DNA from: Prunella strophiata
Taxonomy: Eukaryota; Chordata; Aves; Passeriformes; Prunellidae
Direction of reading: 5' to 3'
Assembly: GCA_036583965.1 (NCBI GenBank)
Contig: JAZBQD010000001.1
Span: 16,235,892-16,299,891, forward strand
DNA: 64,000 bases
A program made the translations under genes and the position numbers. Each line of letters opens with the position of its first letter. The first letter of the stretch is position 1. Under the pieces are notes generated by a model. It made no database searches. It had not been told where the DNA came from and was given only the letters and a program-made list of their open reading frames with translations. Of the stretch, positions 35,691-47,600 are shown piece after piece.

Positions 35691-38600
35691 TGGTAGTTTT
35701 TAGGGGGCTTTCTGAGTCCTGCAGAAGTGGAAGGTAAATGGGGTTCTGGATCTCATACTGAGACTTTTCAACATTCTCTTTGTAAGATCTTTTCAAGCAT
35801 GACCCAGAAAATGTCAGGCTTTACCTTTGTTGAGCTTTCAGTGACAATCAGGAGCAAACCCATCCTTTCAGTGCTGAACTGGATGAGCTGGATTGAATAA
35901 TAATTGCAGGGTAATTAATAAGTTATCCCAGGATGCAATTTTTACAAGTTTGCTTTTTGCAGAAGAACACTGAATGCACATCATTGAGCTTCTACTGTTT
36001 TCCCTCTGTTTCTCAGGGAAAAAAACCCCAAACCTCCCTTTATTTGAATAATGTCAAAAATCCAAAATTAAAAAGCCTAAAGAGATGATCTGAGCCTGAG
36101 GAGACATTCACAAACCCTGGGATTTTGATAGGTTTAGAAAATAGATCAAATGTTTAATCATTTGAAGCTTTCTTTTGACTTGAGAAAATGGCTTTTGTAG
36201 GTCTATATTGATATTTTATTGTAAGAAAGAAAAGGCAGGGTTAATTCTGTCTCCTGTTCTGGGACATGGCTTCAGGTCACCTTTTGTGATCTGCTCAAAT
36301 ATTTTCAGTGTCCTAGAGGAGTCAGAGTTTTCTTCTCAAGGTTGGCTCTCTCAGGTGGCCTCCCCCCTTCTGTTGTGCTGCAGAAAAGTGTGCAGAGCTG
36401 TGTGTCTACATCCTGCAAAACATGGAATTATTGGAATTCTCAGTCCAAGGGCTAGTCCTTCAGCTGGCAGAGACAAATTAAATGTCCCAGCAGTAATGGG
36501 ACATTATTCTGGTCCTGCTGCTGCTCCTGGGATGACGTGACCATGGGCAATGTTCCAGGTGGTGCTGTACACCACAGCAAAGGAAAATCAGAAAAGGATA
36601 ATAATTCTAAAAACATAATAAAAAATAAGTAAGCCTGTCTAGAGCTAAGTTACTGAACTTTAAACTAGGCCTTAGGGCCTTTACTAGCTAACACAGTTTC
36701 TTAAGGCACTTCAAATGTGTTTCTACTTACTTAAAATGTACTTCTACTTACTTAAAACTTAAACCTACACTTCTACTTCATATCTATGTGGCTTAATACA
36801 TCTTAATTTCTCTAAAGGCTTTAATTTAACCTCTACATTCATCTCTCTCTCTGAGGAACTCAGAGAGGTTTGCATTCCAACACGTCCCCCTCCTCTTAGA
36901 ACCATGTAGATTAAATAATTCCTTTGTCTCTTTAAACTCTGCAAATTGTTCTCAGGGAGTGACATGAGAGAGATCTGCTCTATCAGGGAGGAGAAAATGT
37001 TTCAGGGGGAATTCAGGGGACGTGCTCTGGGGAAATCTGCTTCGCTTAAGGAGCACCAAAGTTGTATTAACACAATCTTCAAGGTGCAAGTGCTGCTTTC
37101 ATAATCTTTTGGATTAGGAGACCAAAAAATGGCAGATCTGTGCTCATTATGCTACAGACAAGCAGAGAAGCTATTTAAACTGTTGTCTAAATTCTTTCAG
37201 TCTGACAGGTAAGTGATTGCTCTGTTTGGATTAATGGGCCATTACTACAGGATGTCCCTGCAGGCTCAGGTTTTGTTCCTTCCCTCCTGGCAGGCTGCAG
37301 CATGATCCAGGTATGCAAGTGCCAAAAGCATCCTTTCCATCTTCCCTGTGTCACACAGACAGCTGCTGGAATGTCAAACAAACAAAACACTGCAGTCCAA
37401 ATCCTGTCCTGCTGGCATTAGAACATGGATTTAGGAAAGAAGAGGTCATTTCTATATTTTTGCACAGAAACTGGGGGGTTTGTTATGTTGAACTGATAAT
37501 GTTTGTTATCAAATGCACGGAAGGATCTTGATTAGTAATGAGAGATGCAACAATTAAAAAAAAAATACAGAAAATGGCAGGGATGCAAAAGAACCAGCTA
37601 ACTTCACAGTGGCTTCTGAATCCTGCTGGTGAAGGCTGGTCTGGGCTCACTGGGACCACTTGCCTCTTCCCCAGCAGCAATTCTCCTCATCTTTCTCAGG
37701 CCAAGAGCATCCCAGGGAGTGCTGAGCTCATGCCAGCAGTGTTCCTCCTTTGTGGATCAAATAGCAGGAGTTGAAATGAGCCTTCCTCAAATTCTCTCCC
37801 AGGATCTCCTCCAGGCAAAACTTTGAGGTTTGCATAACTCTGAAAAGTAATCTGACTTTGGCAATGAAAATGAAGCCTCTTGTTTGTGCCAAAAGAAGGA
37901 TATATTTCTTTTTAGTAGCATTTTTCATTTCTAATATGTCACTTCTGTCTTCCCCCTTTTTTCCCCCTCTTGCTGTGACTTTCCCCTCTTTTAAGGATAT
38001 TTTTACATATACTGTTCCAGGCATGCTGAGACAAGAGTGAGATATGTGCAGAAGTTGATCAGAATGCATGAATTTGGTGTGGTCAAACAAAACATTTCAG
38101 TTACTGCACTGAATGTGTTGTTGAAAACTGGAGGATTATGTGAATAAATGGAAAAATCAATTTTCTTTTGTTTCTTGAAGCACTCCCAGAAGCTTCAATA
38201 AGGACAATCCAAAAGAAAAAAAAAAAAAAAAAAAAACCAAAATAAAATAATGTCCTTTGCAATTAATAGGTTAAAATGTGGTTTAAATACAATGTAACAC
38301 ATTGCCAGAAGAGAAGTAAAGCAGCTATCACCATTTCTTGATGAAGGCAAAGGATTTGAGTGACACTTTTAATTTTCTCATATGAGAAAGTTTCGTTTCG
38401 AGCCAACTGCAGCCACAGAGATGCCAAAATGTTGCACCTTCTGCCTTTAGAACTTTGTGCTAGCAGAAGGTTTAGCTCAGAACCTACTAGAACTGAAGGT
38501 TTCAAGAGACAACTTTTGCCTCAGAAGTGAATATTTAATAACAAAAATAAAATAGATTTAATAAAAGATGTGCACGTCTTCTCAGCGATAGAGCTGTGGC

Positions 38601-38899
38601 TTCATGGTGGGTTCTTTTGAAACTCTTGGCTCTAGAAATCTCTGCATGATAATCTCAGATTCCTGGTGTGTCTCAAACCATCAGAGATATGGCCTGCCTT
38701 TGAGCAATCATTCTCCCCTCATTCATGCTGTAATCTTTTTGGGGAGAGGAAAGAGAAAACCATCTAGCTGCAAATTATGGATTTAAACCCAGAAATGTCA
38801 GAGGGGTCTGAGCAAGAGGGGAGCTGCTAGGACAGGCTGGGAGGTCAGGCAGGGTCCCACCCATCACTGGTGACAGCTCCAACAGCCCAGGGGAAAATC
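35691..38899. other. intergenic stretch, no gene seen
   Basis: No coding exon is recognised. It holds a two-unit direct repeat (TTCTACTTACTTAAAA, 36721-36757) and a pure A22 tract at 38216-38237. The block at 36580-36930 resembles degenerate retroelement sequence but I cannot place it. Confidence 0.4.
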
Positions 38900-39735
38900 A
38901 GAAATCAGCCAGGCCCAGCTTTACTGCACCTCTGGGGTGGTGGAGCCAGGTTGAGGTCCCTGATGTTCCGTGGGTGATGCCCCGTGGAGATGGAGTTGGA
39001 GAGAGCAACAAGGGAACAGAGTGCTGAGCAAAAGGGGCAGCTGGATGTGATTTATTGGGAGGGCTGAATTTCTCATTAAGATTGTAATGGAGAAAAAGGG
39101 TTTTAGAGCAGCAGAAGTGTCAGAACTCAGGACATCCCTCTGGCTGCCCTGGATGGCTCCAGCCCCTGGCAGGGGGCTCAGAGCCCTTGGCACAGAGCCC
39201 AAGACCCTGTGCCTTTGATCTGGAGCCATGGAAAAAATTACCAACCTTATATGAAGAGTTACAAGCCACACAAATTAAGTAGAGTAAGAATTAGTTTATC
39301 ACAGGGTGAAAAAGTAGAATTTTGGGGTTTTTTAGAATGAGGGTTTGGGGATCAAGATGGAGGAATTTGGGCGTGTTCTGTCCTTCTTTCTCCTTCTTCA
39401 CAGCCTCCATCTTCTGGGTGATGGTGGCACTTTTGGATTGGTTTAGAGTAGAGTTGGACTGTGTAACACAGGTGATGGGTATTGGAAATTAACTGTAAAT
39501 AATGTACAGGTAGTTTTTAGTATAAAAAGACAACACCACCCCAGAGGTGGGCAGTGTGCCTCAGACTGACCTGCTGAACAGACCTGGGCTGGTCAGGGAG
39601 AAAATTTGTTAGAAAAGGAAAAAAAAAACAACCTTGGAAACTGCACAAGAAGACTCCTGACTCCTTCTTTGGTTCTTGGGCTGGGACACAGAGACTCTAA
39701 CACATATTGGGGTCACCTCAAGCTCCTGAGAGACC
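38900..39735 (+). mobile_element. endogenous retrovirus LTR-like element (old, solo)
   Basis: The part at about 39240-39735 resembles songbird ERV LTRs from memory: a TTTATCACAGGGTGAAAAAG entry, GATGGAGGAATTTGGGCGTG, a TATAAAA box at 39521-39527 in a U3/R-like context, a splice-like GACCTGCTGAACAGACCTGG block, then CTCCTGACTCCTTCTTTGG near the 3' end. No canonical AATAAA remains where one would be expected (about 39610-39640). No gag, pol or env remnant flanks it, so it reads as a decayed solo LTR. The upstream part (38900-39240) is included because similar sequence often accompanies it; both ends are approximate. Confidence 0.6.
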
Positions 39736-41009
39736 CCTGACACAGAAGGTTTTAGGCTTCCTATGGCCAGGGCTGAGGGTTTGCAGTGGCATGGGCAGGC
39801 AGAGGATGCCCTTGTCTTACATTGCATAACCACCCTGCAGGGAAAAGCACCTTTGCTATTCTGTGTGCCTCTTCAAGCCTTTACACCCTAATCCTCCTCA
39901 TAAATTAAGAGGCAGTAATCACCCACTGCTTCTCCAAGTTTCCTGCTCCTCCTGTTTGATGTCATTGTGCTTAATTCTTCCTTCACACTGGGGTTAAGCC
40001 TGGCTTGCTTTTTTTAGTGCTGCCCCTATTTAATCTTCTTAATTTATGTGGCGTGCTGATATTTGTTTAGGACTCTAAAATAGATATAAATAGTAAAATG
40101 GAGACATCCCTGAAACAAAGAGAACCTCTGTTTGGAAAGAACTGGAAAGAATCCTCTTTGTCTGCTCTGAGGAGATGACATTCATGAAAAATTGTGTAAG
40201 GAAGAAAGGATTCACTTTGTCTTAGGTTGTTTTTTTTAAAGAGAAAATGGAACTTAGGAACAGATTTTTTGGTATCTTTTTTTTTTTTTTTAGCATTGCC
40301 TAAAAAGTACAAAGACTAAAACTCCCTACAAATAGATGACATCATCTAGAACACCTCTGTGTTATTAGAATTTTTTTATCAAAAAGAATGTGCCTTCAGA
40401 AACAAAAGCTGCATCATTTATTGACAAAACAAGACAAAATCAGCTATCAATTCTAGCTTTCCAACCCATTACATTGAATTAAAGAAATTACTTAAAAAAG
40501 GAAATCTTTAGATTTTCCTGCAATCTTAGGGCAGGCAGCTGAATGCACAGTGTTGTTGGGAGAGATGGAACTGAAAATGGCAGAATAACATCCCTCTACA
40601 CAGGATCCACAAAGGATAGAAATTAAACTGTCAGGAGTGTGGCTTTTATGCAATGATTACACTGATTTTAGATTGTTGTTCATCTAAACTTTGCTAGTTA
40701 GGTGTAGATTTCTTTTCTGTCTTCCTAACCCACTAAGTTCCTACATTTTAGACAGGATCTAAATGACATTTTTCAGTTGAATTATTTCAACTTTTTTTTT
40801 TTTTATTTTTATGTTGTCTCAATCTCACAAGTGTCCTTTTCAACACCAACTCACCAAAGCTGGTTATGTAAGTTCATTAGGCCTTTGACTGGTTTTATAT
40901 AATTTTGTACAACAATATCTGCATTACACATAAATGGGACCTTACTACTCTGCATAAATTTGTGCCTTTCAAATACACAGTGTTTCTCAAAAAGCCCCTA
41001 ACGTTCTGG
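39736..41009. other. intergenic stretch, no gene seen
   Basis: AT-rich, with T runs at 40278-40293 and 40791-40804. No coding or repeat element is recognised. Confidence 0.4.
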
Positions 41010-41121
41010 TTTTGGGGTTTTTTGGGGTTTTTTTTGGGGGGTTTTTGGGGGTTTTTTTTGGGGGTTTTTTGTTTTTGGCTTTTGGTTGGTTTTGGCTTTA
41101 TTGTTGGGTGGGTTTTTTTGT
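41010..41121. repeat. G/T-only tract with G-quadruplex potential
   Basis: Five G runs of four to six bases (41014, 41024, 41036, 41047 and 41060) are separated by T loops of five to eight bases, followed by a looser GGTTTT-rich part. The first 51 bp fit a G4 pattern on the + strand. Confidence 0.88.
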
Positions 41122-41409
41122 TTCTTTCCTGTGATAATTATTTATGGAAAACACCAAGAATTAAAGACTTCTATGTTCAAGTCCTGTGCAGCAGAAATGG
41201 AATTTTTAGAGATCAGCCAAAAAGGAGAATCATGAAGTCTTCTCAAAATATGTAGGTGTTTGGTTGATGGTGACTTATTCAGTTGATTAAATTTTGCCAA
41301 ATGGAGGATAAATAAGCTTCAAGGAGCAATGAGAGAAATAGATACCCATAGCTTAGAAATAGAAATAGCTTATACAGTGGATCCAGTAGTTGGTAATGTT
41401 TTCAGCTTC

Positions 41410-41655
41410 TGTAGTCCTTTAGTCCAAACCTGTGTTTGGTGTGACTAAAAGTTTTCTCTGGGAGGGTGGGCAGGCCCTGGCACTGGGTTCCCAGAGCAGC
41501 TGTGGCTGTCCCTGGGTCCCTGGAGGTGTCCAAGGTGAGGTTGGACAGGGCTTGGAGCACCTGGGACAGTGGAAGGTGTCCCTGCCATGGCAGGGGTGGC
41601 ACTGGGTGGCATTTAATGTCCCCTCCATCCCAAACCATCCTGTGACTCTGTGCTA
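41410..41655 (+). mobile_element. CR1 LINE 3' end, + strand
   Basis: Sense CR1 landmarks: GGTTCCCAGAGCAGCTGTGG, GTGTCCAAGGTGAGGTTGGA, CAGGGCTTGGAGCACCTGGG, GAAGGTGTCCCTGCCATGGC and CCATCCCAAACCATCCTGTG. It is closely related to the copy at 26455 and truncated 5'. Confidence 0.9.
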
Positions 41656-44600
41656 TTTCTAGACAGACCACAGCCTTGTGACTCCTCCCCTGCTTTATGC
41701 AGTGACCATTCCCAGGATGAAAAGGGCTGGTCAGCTCCTGGAGTGATGCCCTCAGGGCTGCTGAGCCAGGCAGATCGTGTTGGCTCTGCCATGATCTGCA
41801 TGTGAGTGCCCCAGTCCCAGCGAGGGCTCTGACTGGCTCCTCTGTGTGCCCAGCACTTCCTTGCAGTGCCTCCTCAGCTGAAATCAGCCTGTCTGGAGGC
41901 AGACTGGGAGCATTTGCATGTCTGGGACTGGGCTGTGTTAATCTCAGGCTGACACTGTCACCGTTAATAATCCCTCTGTGGCTGAAACTTTGACATCACC
42001 TCCCGCCTGCCTAATTGCATTGTGTCTCCTCCTTCTCCCTCACTGTTTATTCCTGCCTCCCCCATCAGCCTGAAAGGCAAACCCCCATTAAAACCAGGCT
42101 GATCTGTCACAGAAACCAAGCACAGGTCCAGTTTTTACTCCTTTCTGAAGGAGTTGGGTGAGCAGGGTGGGAGCTCCTGCTCTGGTGCCTGGTGGAGCTC
42201 TGGGGCTTCTGGTGTCACCCACAGCTTTGGGAGTCACTTTTGCTCTTGCTTTGCTCTCACCAAAATTGTTCCCACTGAGACAATATGGGATTTTACAGGC
42301 TTCCAAATCTGGAAGTTAGCATTATGTTCTCTCAGGATGTGTAAATGAACATGTGAATTATGGAATATTTAAATTGTGTTCTCAGGGTAGCTTAGAACAT
42401 GTCACACACCCTTCATAATGCTATTTATAGACCTGGGGAGAGCAGTGAGTGTCTCAGTTAAAACTGAGACTGATTCTGTGGCTCACAACATATAAAGCAC
42501 TTTCCTCCTAGTGTTTGCATTTGTGGGAATATTTCTTTTTTCCTACACTTTGCCATGCACTGAATTGGAATGACTGATCTCTTGCACGATAACTGATGTG
42601 GCTGTGGTACAGCTGGCAGGCAACCTAAGACATTCTTTAATTTTTAAATAAATATGTTAAAATAACAGTGATTGAAACCGTGGCTATATTAAACTTGGTA
42701 TAAATAACCTGAGTTACATAAAGACAGCTATAACTTCATAACTTAAATTCACCTATGGATTCTGTATCACTTAATCCATTATTTAAAAAACATTTCTAGG
42801 GAGAACATGCTAGCTGTCTTCCATGGCTTTTCTTGGAAGGATTGAGGAACTTTTTGCCTCTAAAGTCACCTGTAGTTTCTTAAAAGTGTGGAGAGCAACA
42901 GAGCATCATGTTTTTCTATATACAGACAGGCTACTGAATAACAAAACATCTTCAGCACTGAGACTACAAGAAACACATAATATTTCCACTAAATGCCTGC
43001 ATGAAGTCACAGCTGGTGTAAATCAGTAAATTCCCAATGACTCCTGACTGGATGCAGTGCAGCTTTAGGAAGTGCCTGGCATTGTTATCAAGAGGGTAAA
43101 CAAGAGATCAGCCAGAAACCTCAGACACAACCATCACTGTAAATTCAGTGGGACACAGTGCAGAAATTTTGTGTGAATTTATCTGAAACAGCTGAAGTGT
43201 GGCTTGGTTTTTCCCTTACTCCAGAAATGGTACAGCCATGCCATATGCACTAGAGTAGAAAAAACATATAATTTAAGAAGTATACATTGCTTAACACGAG
43301 TGCTATTCCAAACATGCAGCATAAATCCTGCTCCTCATTTTAGCAGCTGTAGCAATCCCAGTTCCCTCAGGAGCAGGGAAGTCTTGGCTAACCCTCCCCT
43401 GTCCTGCACCTCCCACTCCCACCCCTGGAGAGGGGTGAAAGGATTTAGGAGAGATTTACTGTGGCAAGGAGCCTGAGCCTATCTATTTAATTCCAGAGCT
43501 GCTCTCCCTTTGCAGAAGGAAAGCTCTCAGCCTTTCTTTGCACACCCTTTGTGGTGTAAAGCTTCCCTTCATTAAAGCACTCTATTAATTAACTTTTGTG
43601 CTCGTGTCATTGATGGTGATGGTCCTTCTGCTTCATCTGCTGCTGTCCATGCTGGGATCTCCAGGGTTTTCCACCATGGGAAATATTTGGGTGCTGTTAG
43701 ATTTGTATCTGAGGGAGTCTCAGGTTGAGATTTTTCATGTTGTTCAGGGGAGTAGGATGCCAAATTCCCACTAGGCTGATGAGAATGTAACCTTTCCTCT
43801 TCAAGAAGGGCTCTTGTGTCTCAGCTGAAGGATTTCACTCACACTAGGAAATTCCTTTCTTTATAATCAACCTGATTGGCTTGACTTTACAACTTTTGAG
43901 AAGGTCTGATAGGATTCCTTATGGGTGCTGCAGTGCCAGCTGCCAGTTCCCAGTACCAGCTGCCCTTCTACACAGCAAAATCTACCAAAAAAAAAAAATA
44001 AAAAAAAGGTTTACAGGCTGTATGCAGTACATAACTTTGATTTCTGTCTCCCAAACAAGATTATTGCTTGGCTGAAAAATCACTTCTACCTATAATATTC
44101 TGTGTAAAAAAAAACAACTGGACTTACATGTATGCTCTTCTGTTTGAGTAAAAAGGATAAAGGTGGTCTGTCTGATTTTAATTCCTTAAAAATTATTTAT
44201 TTCCTCTCCATTTAATGATTTTTGTGCAGCTTTTGTAACCCCTGGAGACTCTGTATCTGACTGCATCAGGCAGAAAGTTTCTCCCCTTCATCCCTGAAGC
44301 TCAGCAACAACGTTGTTCCAAGCACCTGGAAGGTAAGAACAGGTGTTGTCATTTTTCTTCAGCACAATTTAATTTTTTTTTCAGAGTTATTAATAACTGG
44401 AATGGTAGATTTCCACCCTTGTGTTCTGGTTTGCTTCAGAGCTTCCAAAAGGTCACAAATTATCTGAAGTTTCAGGAGAGGCTCCTGCTTCTTCCATGAA
44501 GGCTGTGCAACTGCTGAAGCTGTGAAATTGGGCTTGGACCCAGATGGGATGACAGAAGGATATTTTTATTGAGGTTTTCATGGGGAAAGAAAGGGAAAAA

Positions 44601-47600
44601 GAAGGGAATAAAACTCTGCTTCAGCATCCTCAACCTGCTGCATGTGAGGCCTATGATTTACTGATCCCTCTGATTTACTGATCTCATTGTGAGCACCCAC
44701 ACTAACCTCTGCTCCTCTTGAGCACAACTGAGATGTGCATAAAAACCACAGCTGCTTTCAGCACATAATGAGAATAATTTACAGATCAGGACCTGTGGAT
44801 GGCTTTATTGTGCAGTCACCAGCTCCATGAGGCAGCAGCTGCCCTGAATAGCCTGGATCATGGCATGGAACCATTACAGAGTGACCATTGCAGCTCCTGG
44901 GCACTTGCCCATTGCCACAGAAGCTCTTTGTCCCCTGGTTCTGGAGAAATTAAGCAGGTGAGGAGTTTTTTTTTCTAATATTTTCCCTGGTTTAGTTGCC
45001 TTTGGCAAGCACTTTGCTGCTTCCTGCACACCTCTGATCTTCTGTAGAACTTGATGTGCAAAATCTCTTCCACCTTCATCTAATCTGTGCCATGGCAGCA
45101 AGAGCAGAGCATGGCAGGAGTGAGTTAATGTTTGCATAAAAGAGAGAAGTTAATCAGAGCTAGGCAAGCTCTAAGCTACCAAGTCAACCTGGCTTATTGA
45201 CAGCCTGTTAATGCAAAATGCAGGCCATGTTAATTGTTAAATACACTGGTCATTCTTTCCAAATTCTCATCAAGCTAAATCCAACTTCAGAGTAAAGGAA
45301 GTAATTCAACTTCACTTTAAATGGAGATACTTCTATTTTAATGTGTGGGTATTCCTAGCACTCCTCCCTCCTTTTTACCATTTGTGTGTCCTCCTCCATC
45401 CTCCATGAGGCAGAAATGCTGGAGGGAGAATCACAACAAAACATCCTGGCTGCTGCTCCTGGATGTGTGACCTCAGCCAGTTCCCCCAAAACTGCACAGA
45501 AACATCCCTTTTCTGCAGAGCTGCTTTAATTCTTGTTGCTGTTTGGCAATTAACCCTAAATAAATCACAATTTGTTGTACTGAACACAGCAGCCAAAAAA
45601 AAGTTATAAATTCAGTGACATTCTCAGTAGCATCAGACCCAGCTGAATGTTTGGATGCCTTGCTACAGTCAAATTTGGACACATTCTTCGGTGGCAAAAT
45701 CATTAATATGATGGTAAGGATGTATTTAGTTATAGGTACCTAGAGCCACTTCCTTTTTGGAGCTCAGATGTTAATAGTGATTGCAAAAAAACCCTAAGTA
45801 ATGTCTTCAATTTTTGTAAAAAAAAAACCCCCTCCTTCCTATATTTTAATAACATGATACCCTGTGCTCTTTCCAAACTTCTATAAATGGTCTCAAAAAG
45901 AAATCCCTGGATCTGTGAAATGTGGAGGGTTCATTTAACATCTGGAAGTGCTCTCCTCACTTGCTCTCAGGGCAGTGAAAAACGAGGCTGGCTGATTCCT
46001 GGATACTCACACAAGGAGCCCTGAGCAGCATCAGTGCCAGTCAATAAGAGATTAAATTTTCTGCACTGGAGATTGATGCTTGAAATTTTGGGTTTGGGCA
46101 TTTCCTGAGGGCCTGTTACTCATGCAGAATGTTGGGAGCTGTTTGTTTTCAGTCTGTAACTAGAGCAGCCAGGCTGATGCTCATGAGGTAATCTCTGTTG
46201 GACCATCTCAGCTGCATTTCTACAGAATAGTGCCCTTATTACATGCCTAGTTCCATTTATTTCAGCTGTTAAAATTAGACATTTCCACTGAACTAAAAAA
46301 ACCTCCATGTTCTTGGCTAGCAGGCCCAGGAGTTGAAGCTAACCATTAAAAAGAGTTTCTAAACTTTTTATGAAGTTTATTATTTTCACTTTTTACAAAG
46401 TTTATTGCTTTCATTTCTGTTGTTCAGGAACAAGAGCTCACAATGCCTGTGGTACTCCCCCCTGGAATCTGAAGAGAAGGATCACACTGACAATTGTGAT
46501 TAAAAAAAAAATATCTAAAAAATAAGCTGAAAAAGCTCAAAAAGGTAAGAAAGTAAACACTCAAGCATTTCATTTTTTATAATAAAATATGAAGATTTTG
46601 TAAGTTCCAGGTTCAAAAAGCCCTTTGTATCATCCTATTAATAGGGTTGGGGTTTGGATCTTCCCTAAATTACTTTAAAAAAAAAATAAAAGAAGAGAGA
46701 GAGAAACTAAAATAAGCAGTTCTAGGGAGTTTTAGCAGGTTAATTCCCTCTTTTGACATTTGCTGTGTGCTCCCTGATTTTCATTCTTCTGTTTCAAGAG
46801 GACCACAGTGAAACACCAGCCTTGGTGAAGAAATGGGACATTGGTGTGGTCACAGCTCTGAGACTCAAAAAATGGCTGGAAAAAGCAAAGCACTTCCAAC
46901 TAAACATTCAAAGATATCAAATAATTGTTCAGACACCTTTGCATTGAAAATTCCCACAAGCTTACACAGAAGGCACTGACAGGTGCTGCTTGTGTCCTTT
47001 TTGTTAAATTTGGGTTTAAGTGTCCATTTTGCATTTTTCAGCTGAACCAGTAAATACAGAATACTTTTCTCTGCAGGTGTTTCAGGGGGAAAATATCTGC
47101 ATTTTAAGGGCTGTGATCATTCAGCCTGCACTGTGGGCACAGACACTTTCTCATAGAAAAATCACTGATAAAAGGTCAAGAGAAAACCCTTTTTTTTTTT
47201 TTTTTTTTTTGCTAGATCCCCCTACAAGGAATCCAGGAACAGGGAGTTTAATAATTATGTAATCTTGGCCAGAGCTCCACGATTAAATCAGTGAACCAGA
47301 GGATATTAAACACAGGGGACAACACCGTGGGCATGAAGCAGGAGCTGCCAGATGTGCTGAACCTCTGCAGCTGTGCTGAGGCTGCTGCACACAGGGCAGG
47401 GACCCTCAGTGCCTGCACAGGGACCACCAGCCCCAGCTGGTGCTCTGGTGTCAAGGTTTGAGGTGTGACCTGCACAGGGCAGTGTCCTTGCTGCCTGAAA
47501 AACCAGCAGATATTTCTCATTTCTCCCTGAGGAGCTGCAGCTCCTGCCCTGAGCTGGTTTTCTGCTGAAGGGACTGCAGCCAGCAGAACCAGGGGTGCTG

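Noticed and set aside
36580..36930. Possible degenerate retroelement with a CTTCTACTTACTTAAAA doublet.
   Set aside because: No diagnostic termini or family landmarks; only the short direct repeat is certain.
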